Shown: positions 11,217 through 21,452 of the stretch, one piece after another
Layout: each line of letters starts with the position of its first letter
Numbering within the stretch: position 1 is the first letter of the stretch
Source: Tubulanus polymorphus
Lineage: Eukaryota; Nemertea; Palaeonemertea; Tubulaniformes; Tubulanidae
Reading direction: 5' to 3'
DNA: 64,000 nucleotides
Assembly (NCBI RefSeq): GCF_964204645.1
Contig: NC_134035.1
Location: forward strand, 1,812,001 to 1,876,000
The notes under the pieces: model-generated
Told to the model about the DNA's origin: nothing
Database searches by the model: none
What the model saw: the letters and a program-made list of their open reading frames with translations, nothing else
Made by a program: the position numbers and the translations under genes

Positions 11217-12215
11217 AACCGTGTATATTTTTTGTATTACAGCAAGTACAGAGGCACTGTTTGCATATCGATGCCTCGTTCCAGATTTTTGATGCACTAG
11301 TCGGTTCAATAGTTTGGTAGCGAGGTTTGGGGTTTTATCAATTTTGATGCCGTTGAAAAAATTCATTTAATGTTTTGTAAGTATCTCGCGAAGCTGAAAC
11401 GCGCTACACCAAGTGCAATGGTATACGGAGAGCTAGGGCGATTCCCTATCCAAAATCAAATAAGAATAAAAATGGTTAAATTCTGGGGCCATCTCATCAT
11501 GCATGAGTCGTCTCACTCTGGGAAAATGTATAGAGTTTTGCTAAATAATCATGTTAATGGCAATAATAGTAAATGGATATCATGCGTAAAATCAACGTTA
11601 GAAAATTGTGGCCTAGGTTACATTTGGTACGAGCAGTCCTTCCCAAACATTCGATATCTAACGGAGTTAGTCAAACAACGACTAAAGGATGGTTTAAACA
11701 AAATTGGCATCAATCTCTCGAATATTACTCAAAATTAGACACATATCGTAGCATTAAATTAGAATGGGGAACAGAGCAATTTTTACTTAAACTACCAATG
11801 GATTTACGTTTGGCTCTTATCCGATTTAGATGCTCTAATCACCCGCTACCTATTGAAACTGGTAGATACCAAAACATACCAAGGGGCGATCGCTTATGTA
11901 CCAAATGTAACCTAAACAAAATTGGTGAGGAATTCCATTATGTTTTGGAATGTAACTACTTTTTTAACTTGCGAAATGCGTATATACCCGAATTTTTCAC
12001 AGTAAACCCAACTACCTACAAATTTAGGAAATTATTCAACACAAATGATAGAAATGTGATAAGAAAACTTGCAGTTTATGTTAAAATATTATGTAAAAGT
12101 ATGTAAAATCTTATTTCTATGTATATGACTGTTGTTTTTGTGCTCGAAAAATTATGTACAATTTGGAGCAATAAGGAATAAATGTAAATGGAAATTGAAA
12201 TGGATCAATAAGTTA
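11217..12215 (+). mobile_element. 5'-truncated LINE with 16-bp target site duplication
   Basis: The element sits between two exact copies of TAACCGTAATATGTGT (11201-11216 and 12216-12231). The paralogous receptor unit downstream (14577 onward) shows the uninterrupted site with one substitution, confirming insertion. Its 3' part ends in an A/T-rich tail with AATAAG and AATAAATG motifs. Only the C-terminal part of the second ORF is present, as expected for incomplete target-primed reverse transcription. Confidence 0.85.
11286..12106 (+). pseudogene. LINE ORF2 C-terminal fragment, frameshifted
   Basis: This is the region after the reverse-transcriptase core of a non-LTR retrotransposon. Visible signatures, in order: IFDALVGSIV, then after a shift FGSEVWGF (the common GxEVWGF motif), MFCKYLAKLKRATPSAMVYG, and in a second frame a zinc-knuckle-like CTKCNLNKIGEEFHYVLEC. 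The frame changes near 11310 and again between about 11573 and 11738, so no intact protein is encoded. The motif set fits LINEs of the kind common in marine invertebrates; the exact clade is not assigned. Confidence 0.8.
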
Positions 12216-12252
12216 TAACCGTAATATGTGTGAATCCAACTTGAAATCATTG

Positions 12253-13203
12253 TTATTTTAATGACTTACTACAACGGATTTTTGTACAGAAATATTCACG
12301 AATTTCTCGTCCCAATAAAAGATATATGTAGAAATTTACCACATAGTTACACGAATGGAACTGTGTGAAAATATCAAATAGAAAATCTTTCCGTTCCGTA
12401 GAGATTGGCAGGTATACAGTAACAGTGGTTGGAAGTGTAAATATTGCGAATGCGAGTGAAACTGTTACAAGCATTATTGTTGTACGTTTTGATTTTGTAG
12501 TTTTCTTATCAGATGAAACTATTTTTGAACCTCTGAATATCTGAAATATTATAACAGAATTCGATGTAACAATCAACGATAAAGGTATGATATAAGCGTG
12601 AATGGCAGCAATGAAAAAATACGTTAATTGATCAGATAATTCATAGTAACACCCGAAAGACTGGTTTGAAAAATGTATCGATAAGGTTGGTAAAAGATAC
12701 AGAATCAGTGCATTAACTCCGGTTATTATGAATACTGCAAATCTAGCGAATCTCGGTGTACATATCAAACGAGATGTGAACGGGAAGAGCACAACTGCCG
12801 CACGTTCTAGAGTTATAGCTACTATTAACCAGGAACTGTTCCAGGCTGCGAGTAGTATTACGAATTCGTAGATCTGACAACTGATCAGTGAATTCATCAC
12901 AAATATTGGATCAGTTTCTACATTCGAAAGAACAAACTGTATAACAGGCACCAGAGCAAAATTGATGCAGAACATAAAATCACTGACCGATAAAACGATC
13001 AAATAGTTAGCGTAAGATAAAACCCGAAATCTGCGACTTATCATTATGAGAAATGTAGCCGAATTGCCAAACGCTCCTAGCAGAAAAACGATAGGCAAAA
13101 GTACCAATGTCAGCTTACGATAGCTACCAGACCGGTTTACTATAGACATGATGACGATATAACTGTAATAAGTTCGACCAATCTGCATATGAGTTAAATT
13201 CAT
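12253..13203 (-). CDS. Class A (rhodopsin-like) GPCR, tandem copy 1
   Basis: An intronless 316-residue seven-transmembrane receptor for the plasma membrane. N-glycosylation sites N2 and N23 precede TM1 (about 31-55, with GN at 46-47). TM2 carries D75. C109 and C185 can form the ECL1-ECL2 disulfide. The TM3 end reads LERAA (E133-R134) where most family members have DRY. TM6 ends FAIFTLP without the usual C-W. TM7 has NFYIY (N290) instead of NPxxY. The Lys-rich third loop (KKTTKSKR) precedes TM6. The layout resembles invertebrate neuropeptide-type receptor expansions; the ligand is unknown. The start gives the same length as copies 2 and 4. The LINE at 11217 lies just beyond the stop, so it may have changed the transcript end. 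Confidence 0.9.
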   Translation of the reverse strand: MNLTHMQIGRTYYSYIVIMSIVNRSGSYRKLTLVLLPIVFLLGAFGNSATFLIMISRRFRVLSYANYLIVLSVSDFMFCINFALVPVIQFVLSNVETDPIFVMNSLISCQIYEFVILLAAWNSSWLIVAITLERAAVVLFPFTSRLICTPRFARFAVFIITGVNALILYLLPTLSIHFSNQSFGCYYELSDQLTYFFIAAIHAYIIPLSLIVTSNSVIIFQIFRGSKIVSSDKKTTKSKRTTIMLVTVSLAFAIFTLPTTVTVYLPISTERKDFLFDIFTQFHSCNYVVNFYIYLLLGREIREYFCTKIRCSKSLK

Positions 13204-14615
13204 GATTCACGAAACGAAGAACTCTTGCTGTGTGAGTGCGCATTCGGTCGCTGATTATCTGAAAATGAATCAGGAATGAAATAAATCCACGAAGATATTC
13301 ATAATGTCTCATTCATTTTTCATTTGTCATTCAATTATTGTTAATACGAAGAAATTTTCGTGATTAAAATCAATTTTCTTCACAATAGATCTAACATAAT
13401 TCACTCAGATTAATGAAAGTTTATTAATGTGCAAAAAATGAAATACGTACCTAGATTAAATATAATCTTCTAACACGGCAGATTATCGCGTTGGTGAAAT
13501 ATCTTCTATGGGTTCAAATTTATTCTAAATCAACTTACAACTGTAGAACTAAAACCGGTCGTTATCTACCACGTTAATGTATCCGTTCATGGAAATGTAA
13601 TTTCGAGAAAAGGATCAGAAATTGTTCACGAAAACATTTAAGTCTTGAAGTGGGCAGCCTGAATGAGGTTTCAACTCACTGGGGTTATATCGACCTCAAA
13701 TAAAACATGGAAATAGAGCGAATTTAGATCCATTAGCCTCACCTCGATACGTTCTTTCAAGGATCAGATCATGGCACACTTGGAAGGGAACAAACTGATC
13801 AACCAACATCAACCTTGATTAAAGATAAAATATGAAGGTGGACATTATTAACAGAGATTTTGCCAAAGCCTTTGATCGAGTAACTAACGATAAATTACCA
13901 AGGAAGTGTTCAGCTGTGCCATATCTGATGGAGTTTGTAAATTGGTCACAAATTCTATCAGATGTCAGAACAACGAGGGTGAACGGCCAGTAGTCAACAT
14001 GTAACTCCGTTATAATCACGTAATAAAATTGAGCATTTCAATTAGCTGAACTAAGCTCGTTAAATCTATAAAACCTTCTTACAAGTATGTTAGTGATATC
14101 CTGTATGTTAGTCGACATTGTGAAATGAAGAGGAAAGCATTTTTCGTGTCGACAAGGGCCACTACTAACCCCAAAATCTTGAAAGCTCAAAAACGACCCA
14201 TAAAACCAGATTTTTTTTTAAATGTGCAACGAGTTAAGTATTGGAATATGACTTTGGATTGAAATAAATCCGTACAGATTCATTGTCGATAGCAAATGAA
14301 AATTAGTTCTCTTAAATTCAGCACAATTCACTCAGATTTGTGAAAGTATGTTCACGAGTAAAATATAAATCTTAACCGAATTGGATATAATTTGTCCGAG
14401 CATGAATCAATATCGATGTTTCAATATCTCTTGTGAGTTGAGTTTAACTGTGGATATTGATCTATAGGTCATAATCGAACACGGAACATGTAGAGGTGCT
14501 CAAATTGTGAGTACGAGATGTTTACTTAAGTTTTGAGGATATCAAAGTTACTAAACGAGTAAAATGTCTACAAATGTGTAACCGTAATATGCGTGAATCC
14601 AACTTGAAATCATGA
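13204..14615. other. Intergenic part of receptor unit 1
   Basis: The first about 130 bases upstream of copy 1 contain text shared by all receptor units (TGAAATAAATCCA..ATGTCTCATTCATTTTTCATTTGTCATTCA). This conserved block probably includes the promoter or 5' UTR. Farther out are the LINE fossil at 13721-13993 and the 3' flank of unit 2. Confidence 0.45.
13721..13993 (+). pseudogene. LINE reverse-transcriptase fossil, unit 1
   Basis: Broken frames show reverse-transcriptase motifs in order: the ISLTS motif of RPISLTS, then INRDFAKAFDRV (the canonical DFxKAFD of RT domain motif A), then VRTTRVN near the end. Indels interrupt the frame. Equivalent fossils sit in the same relative place in units 2 and 4, so the insertion predates receptor duplication. 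Confidence 0.65.
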
Positions 14616-15566
14616 TTATTTAAATGATTTTCTACAACGGATTTTTGTACAGAAATATTCACGAATTTCTCGTCCCAGTAAAAGATATATGTAGAAATTT
14701 ACCACATAGTTACACTGTTGAAATTGAGTGAAAATATCAAATAGAAAATCTTTCCGTTCCGTAGAGATTGGCAGATACACAGTAACAGTGGTTGGAAGTG
14801 TAAATATTGCAAATGCGAGTGAAACTGTTACCAGCATTATTGTTGTACGTTTTGATTTTGTCGTTTTCTGATCGGACGAAACTATTTGTGAACCTCTGAA
14901 TAACTGAAATATTATAACAGAATTCGATATAACAATCAACGTTAAAGGTATAATATAAGCGTGGATGACGACTGCGATGAAAATCTTTATTTGGTTAAAT
15001 AATTCGTAGTAACATCCTAGAAACCGATTGGAAAAATGCATCGAGAATGTCGGCAGAAAATTTAGAATCAGTACATTCACTCCGGTTATCACCAATATGG
15101 CAAATCTAGCGAATCTCGGTGTACATATCAAACGAGATGTGAACGGGAAGAGAACAACTGCCGCACGTTCTAGAGTTATAGCTACTATTAACCAGGAACT
15201 ATCAAAGCCCGCAAGTATTATTGCGTACTCGTAAATTTGACAACCGATCAGCGAATTCATCACAAATATAGGACCAGTTTCTACGTGCAACAGAACAAAC
15301 TGTAAAACAGGCATCAAAGATAAATTTATGCAGGAAACACAATCGCATGCTGATAAAACAATAAGATAGTTAGCGTAAGATAAACTTCTGAATCTGCGAC
15401 TTATCATTATAAGGAAAGTAGCCGAATTTCCGAAGGCTCCGAACAGAAACAATATAGGCAGAATGATCAATGTCAGCGTAAGGAAGCTTCCAGACCTGTT
15501 TGCCATAGACATGATGACGATATAACTGCTATAAGCTCGACCAATTTGCATCTGAGTTAGATTCAT
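14616..15566 (-). CDS. Class A (rhodopsin-like) GPCR, tandem copy 2
   Basis: An intronless 316-residue receptor collinear with copy 1 without gaps. It shares the LERAAVVLFPFTSRL junction after TM3, the KSKRTTIMLV start of TM6 and the NYVVNFYIYLL TM7 segment. It differs most in TM2 (SACDCVSCI in place of SVSDFMFCI), TM4, ECL2 (RFLGCYYELF) and TM5 (IKIFIAVVIHAY), the regions that usually shape the ligand pocket. D75 is retained in effect as D within ACDC. The ECL disulfide pair C109 and C185 is kept. No frame damage is seen, so it should be functional. Confidence 0.9.
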   Translation of the reverse strand: MNLTQMQIGRAYSSYIVIMSMANRSGSFLTLTLIILPILFLFGAFGNSATFLIMISRRFRSLSYANYLIVLSACDCVSCINLSLMPVLQFVLLHVETGPIFVMNSLIGCQIYEYAIILAGFDSSWLIVAITLERAAVVLFPFTSRLICTPRFARFAILVITGVNVLILNFLPTFSMHFSNRFLGCYYELFNQIKIFIAVVIHAYIIPLTLIVISNSVIIFQLFRGSQIVSSDQKTTKSKRTTIMLVTVSLAFAIFTLPTTVTVYLPISTERKDFLFDIFTQFQQCNYVVNFYIYLLLGREIREYFCTKIRCRKSFK

Positions 15567-17018
15567 AATTCACGGGTTGAATAACTGTCTACGAGCGAGC
15601 GTGAGAAAATGAATTTAGATGAAATAAATCGACAAAGATATACATAGTGTCTCATTCATGAAGGTATTCTTCATTTGTCATTCAATTATTGTAAATACGA
15701 TGAGAGCTTCGTCCACAGTTAACAGAGAATTGAAATTTTTCTACACTATAAATTTAGCATAATTCACTCAGATTGATGAAAGTTTATTTATGAGTGAAGT
15801 AGAAATAGTATAAATGTATTATATATACATTTTGTTGAACTCTTGGGTGAAATATCTGGCATTAAAACATAGTAAATGTATCCGTTTATAGAACTGAAAG
15901 TTTGTGAAAGGAATCAGAAATTGTTCCGAAAAACAGTTAAATCATGAAGTGGGCAGCCCGAATGAGGTTTTTAATCTTTCAGGTTTGTAATCTTTCAGGT
16001 TATATTGTCTCTAGATAAAAACATGGAAATGGAGCGAAAACGTGGATTTTAGACCAATTAGCCTCACCTCGATATGTTATGGAAATATTTTCCAGAGATC
16101 AGATCATGACACACTTGGAAGGGAGTTCAACCAGGCATCAACGTGATTTTGAGAAAGGTGAAAGATGAAAGTTAGATGTATGGACATTATTCACACAGAT
16201 ATTGACAAAGCCTTTGAACCCCTTCACCGTAAATGGGTCACAAATTTTCTATCAGGTGTCAGAACAACGATGTTAGAGAATGGTCTGTCATCTTCATGTC
16301 TAACTCCTATTTTATTTTATTTAAAAAAAAGATAGAATTGAGCATTGAAATGAGCCGAGTTTGAACTAAGTCTGGACTTAGCTCATTAAATTTATAAAAC
16401 GGTCTCACGAGTATGTTAGTGATGTCCTGCAGATCTTTATAGAAATTTTTGCCTCAATGGCCACTGTCATGCTAACCCCCAAAATCTTGGAGGCTAAGAA
16501 ATTACCCATAAAACCAGATTTTTGGTGTCACCCTGTTCTATGTGATGAAAGGTACAAGGTGAGATTGTGTCTGATCTAATTAACTAGCTACGGTTCAGTG
16601 AGTCAAATCGACGCCTGCCAAGAAAAAGGGTTTTAAAAGTTGAGTGCTGACATATACGGGGATTCAATTCTCGGCCTGTATTTTGTAAGATTGACAGCTA
16701 AAGTAAAAAACCCAATGATTTGTTGATTAAATCATAATTTTAGTTTCCGTGACTGTCCTTTACTATTCGGAGTAAAATCCCCACAATAATAGTAAAAATA
16801 AATGAACATTTGAACTTTCGACCCAATCTATGGGCCACTTTCGAAAAATCTATAAAACCTTCTCACAAATGGCCCAACGCTATTCAGTAACTCAGCTATT
16901 CATTGCGGGTTTTTGTTTTACTTATTTTCAATTGTCCGATTGTGACTCAGAGTTTCACAATAAACGTGTAGATTTCCTGACGGTCCGCTCCAGATCAACT
17001 ACAGATTGAAATCATAGG
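15567..17018. other. Intergenic part of receptor unit 2
   Basis: The conserved receptor-upstream text is at about 15610-15690 and the LINE fossil at 16045-16285. The 3' flank of unit 3 (about 16730-16860, GTTTCCGTGACTGT and CGACCCAATCTATGGGCCA) is also found downstream of copy 4 (about 22350-22470). Confidence 0.45.
16045..16285 (+). pseudogene. LINE reverse-transcriptase fossil, unit 2
   Basis: The best preserved of the three fossils at its left end: DFRPISLTSICY is readable, followed after frame breaks by MDIIHTDIDKAFE. A segment between the motif-A region and TGGGTCACAAATTTTC is deleted relative to units 1 and 4. Confidence 0.65.
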
Positions 17019-17967
17019 TTATTTGATTGAATTTCTGCAACGGATTTTCGTACAGAAATATTCACGAATTTCTCGACCCAGTAAAAGATATATGTAGAAA
17101 TTTACCACATAGTTACACTGTTGGAACTGTGTGAAAATATCAAATAGGAAATATTTCCGTTCCGTGGAGATTGGCAGATATACAGTAACAGTGGATGGAA
17201 GTGTAAATATTGCGAATGCGAGTGAAACTGTTACAAGCATTATTGTTGTACGTTGATTTTGTAGTTTTCTTATCAGTTGAAACTATTTTTGAACCTCTGA
17301 ATAACTGAATCATTATAACCGAATTCGACGTAACAATCAACGTTAAAGGTATGATATAAGCGTGGGTGACACCAATGAGAGAATTTGTTAAATGGTCTTG
17401 TAATTCAGAGTAACATCCGAAAGACTGGTCGGAAATATGTATGGATAAAGTAGGTAGTAGATATAGAATCAGCGCATTAACTCCGTTTATCGCAAATACT
17501 GCAAATCTAGCGAATCTCGGTGTACATATCAAACGAGATGTGAACGGGAAGAGAACAACTGCCGCACGTTCTAGAGATATAGCCACGATTAACCAGGAAC
17601 TATTCCAGGCTGCGAGTTGTACTGCATACTCATACAGTTGACAACTGATCAGCAAATTCATCACAAATATTGGACCGGTTTCTACGTGCAACAGAACAAA
17701 CTGTAAAACAGGCATCAAAGTTAAACTGATGCAAAACACAAAATCACTGACCGATAAAACGATCAGATAGTTAGCGTAAGATAAACTCCTGAATCTGCAA
17801 CTTATCATTATCAGGAAATTAGCCGAATTCCCGAATGCCCCTAACAGAAACAAGACTGGCAGGATGACCAATGACAGCGTACGGTAGATACCAGACCTGT
17901 TTGCCATAGACATGATGACGACATAACTGTGATAAGTTCGAGCAATTTGCATCTGAGATGAATTCAT
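17019..17967 (-). pseudogene. Class A GPCR, tandem copy 3, frameshifted
   Basis: Coding text is preserved end to end, but the gene is 949 bases instead of 951. At about 17251-17256 two T bases are missing compared with the ACGTTTTGATTTTG of the other copies. The first 240 or so residues read in one frame (through TTKS of the third loop) and TM6-TM7 plus the tail read in another (from MLVTVSLAFAIF). Otherwise it shows the family marks: LERAAVVLFP, the paired cysteines and NFYIY. A single 2-base change in a T-rich run could also be an assembly error, or the break may be a recent loss. As read, the product would lose TM6 and TM7 and could not signal. Confidence 0.85.
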
Positions 17968-19030
17968 GATTCACGGGATAAAGAACCGTTTAGATGCGAG
18001 TGTTGGAACACGAATTTAGATGAAATAAATCCAAAAAGATATACAAAATGTCTTATTCATTAGACTAGTCTTTTCATTTGTCATTCAGTGTTGTTAACAC
18101 GGCGGAATTATCATCCACACTTAACAAAAAATCAATTTCCGCCAGTGTAAATTTACCACAATTCACTCAGAATGATGGAAGTTTATTAATGAGCGACATG
18201 TAAAATATGTAACTAAATTGAATATAACTTTTGAACGCGGCACAATATCTCTGGTGAAATATATCTACAATCGGTTCACTTATGAAGTTAACTTAAAACT
18301 GTAGAACTAGAACTTTCGGGTGAAATATCTGCTCATTTCTGTAGCTGTGGGGTCTGTTATTGTTAGCTTGATCATCATCTTTTTTCTAAGTAATGTACAG
18401 GGTAGGAACGGCTGGCCGGGTCAACTTGTGAGCTCAGCAAAAATGAGAAACGAGGAATGAATTTTTAGCCTTACAACACCGAACAAATAAATCAACACAA
18501 ACATTCACAGATCAAACTAAACCTATATTTATTTAATTCATTTTGATTAAGTACAGAATGAATAAATGTGTTTTATATGCAGCAAACTACATAATAATAC
18601 GTCATATGTTGTATAATAACTACGGTAGGTCAATCAGGGGTGGATCATTGGAAGGCCGGGGACCAGAACAAAAGAGGCATTTCTCGGAATAAGCTGCCAA
18701 GTCAAAGGCCTCTATTTGGGTTCTGTGTGGTTCCGCCCTTAGTGTTCAATATTTTTGAACAAATACATCCGAAAGGTTGCAGTTCCTGAGTGGATGAGTG
18801 TCAAATTAACACGTTTCAACGATCTCTGTCTTGACGAAAAAAGGCAACCTCAATGGGAAGACAGGGATCCGGACCCCGAGACCACTCCCTAAATCCGCCC
18901 GTGATTAATACATCGACAACTAGGTCCACTCTGAATGGATCTGAGTGCAAAAAATAAATTGATATTCTGGTGTCATATGATGAGCATTTTATGAACAAGC
19001 ATCTCATTCAGAGCCCAGGCGTGTTTGAAG
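17968..19030. repeat. Receptor-upstream segment duplicated at 24903-25980
   Basis: From the start codon of copy 3 outward, the sequence matches 24903 onward at high identity (for example GATAAAGAACCGTTTAGATG and GTTAACACGGCGGAATTATC) up to the copia insertion point. The shared segment includes TTAGCTTGATCATCAT and GGCTGGCCGGGTCAACTTG. No gene is seen in it; small open frames at 18816-19007 and in the paralogous region are not conserved as proteins. Confidence 0.75.
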
Positions 19031-19261
19031 TGTTGACGGTACTATGTTAGACGAATGAGCCTGGGTCACTGATTGACTTTGATTAGCCATTTCTGACTAT
19101 CAGCAGAGGATAAACAATAACGACGTATCTTCTATGAACACTACTGAATAACTAACTTTATTAATCAACTGTGCATGCATACATAAACTTTTAGTACAGT
19201 ACATATACTCTAGGTGTCGTACTAATCTAGTGTGCCTACGCAATAAGATCACATTCTAACA
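19031..19261 (-). repeat. 3' LTR of the copia element
   Basis: 231 bases, bounded TGTTGAC..TAACA on the plus strand (TGTTA..CAACA on the element strand). It differs from the other LTR at three positions (G/A in GACGAATG, A/T in AACAATAACG, C/A in ATAAACTTTT). A polypurine tract, AAGTGGGGG on the element strand (19262-19271), lies immediately beside it. Confidence 0.93.
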
Positions 19262-19806
19262 CCCCCACTTGATCTTATCTATCTTCCATCTAAAACCTAA
19301 TAGTAATTATACTTATACATAATATATGTGAACATGAAGCACCTAAAAAAAACGTCTCATATGAGTAATGGCAATTTACAGAATTCACACAGTAAAACTA
19401 CTGGTACCGGATTTTGTGGTTTTTGTTGTCCACACAAAAAGTTTTAAGTTTCAACAAAACAGGATATACATAATATTCAAGAACATGTGTTTGCACTAAT
19501 TTACACATTATCATGAGTTATTCTCAGAAAATGTAGTAACCACAAAAATAACCGTTAATAAGTTTCATTTATACTTCACTACAACCTTATCTTAAATATA
19601 TATCAGCTGGTATGATCTGTAGTAAAAGACAAAGTTTACATTTCCTATTATTCATAAATTCCTAATAACCTTTTATTTCAGTGTGGCTGTAAAATGTCAC
19701 CCCCTACGAAATAACATACAAATTCTACAATTCGCAAATGGAGATAAAATACACACAATTTTACGCAGTATATAAAATAACACAAAGACATGCAAAATCT
19801 ACAATC

Positions 19807-21281
19807 TACTCGCCAAAAATAAATGGCTTAAATTTCTCCAATTTGTCACGTGTTGCTGGTTTCGTAAATATATCAGCAACCATGTCAGTAGTTTGGCAGT
19901 ACACGATTTCTATGAAACCTTTGTTTACTAAATCTCTAACATAATGGTAACGTACATCAATATGTTTCGATCTTTTATGAAACACAGGGTTTTTTTGACA
20001 GTGCGATAGTACCTTGATTGTCTTCCCTAATTATAGCAGAAGAATACACCTGTTGGGTGTCAACTGAATTCAATAGTTGGATGAGATATATACTCTCTTG
20101 AGTTGCTGCTGCTGCTAGTGCCATATACTCGCTTTCACAAGTGGAAAGCGCTACTGATTGTTGTTTTTTGCTATTCCATGATATCAATGGGCCTGTCTCT
20201 GAGAGACTGAAACAGTAACCTGTAATACTGATTCTATCATCAATATCCATGGCCCAATCGGAATCACTATAACCTATCAACTTGAGATTTTCTCGACTTT
20301 TCTTATAAGTCAGCACAAAGTCTAAACTATACCTTACATATCTAAGTACATGTTTAAGTGATGTCCAGTGCTCAACTGTAGGAGCTTTCAAGTACTGTGA
20401 TAATTTAGTAATCACAAAACATAGATCAGGTCTTGTGCAAGTCATTGCATAAATACGACTACCTATGACCTCACGATACTTAGTATTATTACAAGGTTCA
20501 CTGGAGTCATCAAAAACTAATTTCTGCTCACAGGGAGTTTTTCTAGGTTTGCAGTTTGACATCTCAAATTTCTCCAGGACGTTTGACAAATATTTTCTTT
20601 GGCTCATCGTAATGCTATCATCTGATTGATAAAATTCAATCGGCCTAAGAACCAAGACAATTTCCCTAAGTCTTTCATTTCAAACTTGTTTTTGAGAACA
20701 TTCTTTGTTTCTCTCATCAAAGACTCGTCATTACAAGCAAGTATGACGTCATCAACCCAAAATAACAGGAATACGATTTTACCATCAACATTCTTAGTGT
20801 AAATACAGTTGTCAACATCATTTTGTAAGAAACCATTTTCTAACAGATAACTATGAACCAAAGAGTTCCAATTGCGTCCAGACTGACGCAAACCATAGAG
20901 ACTCTTTCTTAATTTCCACACTAATTTTTCTCCAGTCTCGGATAACTGTTCATAACCTTCAGGTTGATCCATAGTCTTTTCGCCATTGTCCTCTCTATCC
21001 CGGATTACTAGCGATAAACTCTTGTCGTCTAGGTATTGTCTAATCTCGGCAAATGCCTATTCATTTTTATCATCGTTCACAACTTTTCCTTCAACGACGT
21101 CTTTCAAGTTTTGTAACTTGAGATAACCCATTATCTTAATCTCCCAGTGTTCAAAATTCTTTTCTTCTCCACTGAAACAAAGTCTTGCATATCGACCAGG
21201 CTCGCCCCTGGGCCCATAACCTGTTGACGGTACTATGTTAGACAAATGAGCCTGGGTCACTGATTGACTTTGATTAGCCAT
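19807..21281 (-). pseudogene. Copia gag-(deletion)-RT-RNase H remnant
   Basis: Reading from 21281 downward: gag N-terminus with SGEEKNFEHWEIKIMGYL, a TAG stop at 21057-21059, then the same frame continues through FAEIRQYLDD and, at about 20972, joins reverse transcriptase at MDQPEGYE. RT motifs LYGLRQSGRNW and FWVDDVI (the YVDD equivalent) are visible. A 2-base shift near 20650 moves to the next frame (IEFYQSDDSITMSQRKYLS), which carries RNase H motifs (GYSDSDWA, STCESEYMA). Another shift in an A run near 19988 precedes the C-terminal part ending at TAG 19807-19809. One nonsense codon and two frameshifts show it cannot encode the full protein. Confidence 0.88.
21209..21221 (-). promoter_or_regulatory. 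Copia primer binding site for half initiator-Met tRNA
   Basis: Directly inside the 5' LTR the element strand reads GGTTATGGGCCCA. This complements the anticodon stem-loop of initiator methionine tRNA (GGGCCCATAACC), the internal priming site known for Drosophila copia, rather than the tRNA 3' end used by most LTR elements. Confidence 0.8.
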
Positions 21282-21452
21282 TTCTGACTATCAGCAGAGG
21301 ATAAACAATTACGACGTATCTTCTATGAACACTACTGAATAACTAACTTTATTAATCAACTGTGCATGCATACATAAAATTTTAGTACAGTACATATACT
21401 CTAGGTGTCGTACTAATCTAGTGTGCCTACGCAATAAGATCACATTCTAACA
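21222..21452 (-). repeat. 5' LTR of the copia element
   Basis: 231 bases, bounded as the other LTR. It contains the apparent gag start codon (21279-21281, minus strand), so the first about 19 codons of gag lie inside the LTR. Confidence 0.93.

Larger units (their letters stand above)
19031..21452 (-). mobile_element. Internally deleted copia-type LTR retrotransposon
   Basis: It has two 231-base LTRs, 3 differences between them, and internal DNA of 1960 bases read on the minus strand. The target duplication is GGAAG on the right and TGAAG on the left. The paralogous segment at 25971-25990 shows the empty site (GCGTTGGAAGCAGCC), which proves insertion and indicates that the left copy mutated. 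Gag is fused to the second half of reverse transcriptase plus RNase H; protease, integrase and the first RT motifs are missing. The element is therefore non-autonomous and, judging by LTR identity, young. Confidence 0.93.

Noticed and set aside
15028-17641. Plus-strand ORFs of 66-68 codons at 15028-15234 and 17441-17641
   Set aside because: They are antisense to TM3-TM4 of the receptor genes and recur only because the receptors are paralogues.
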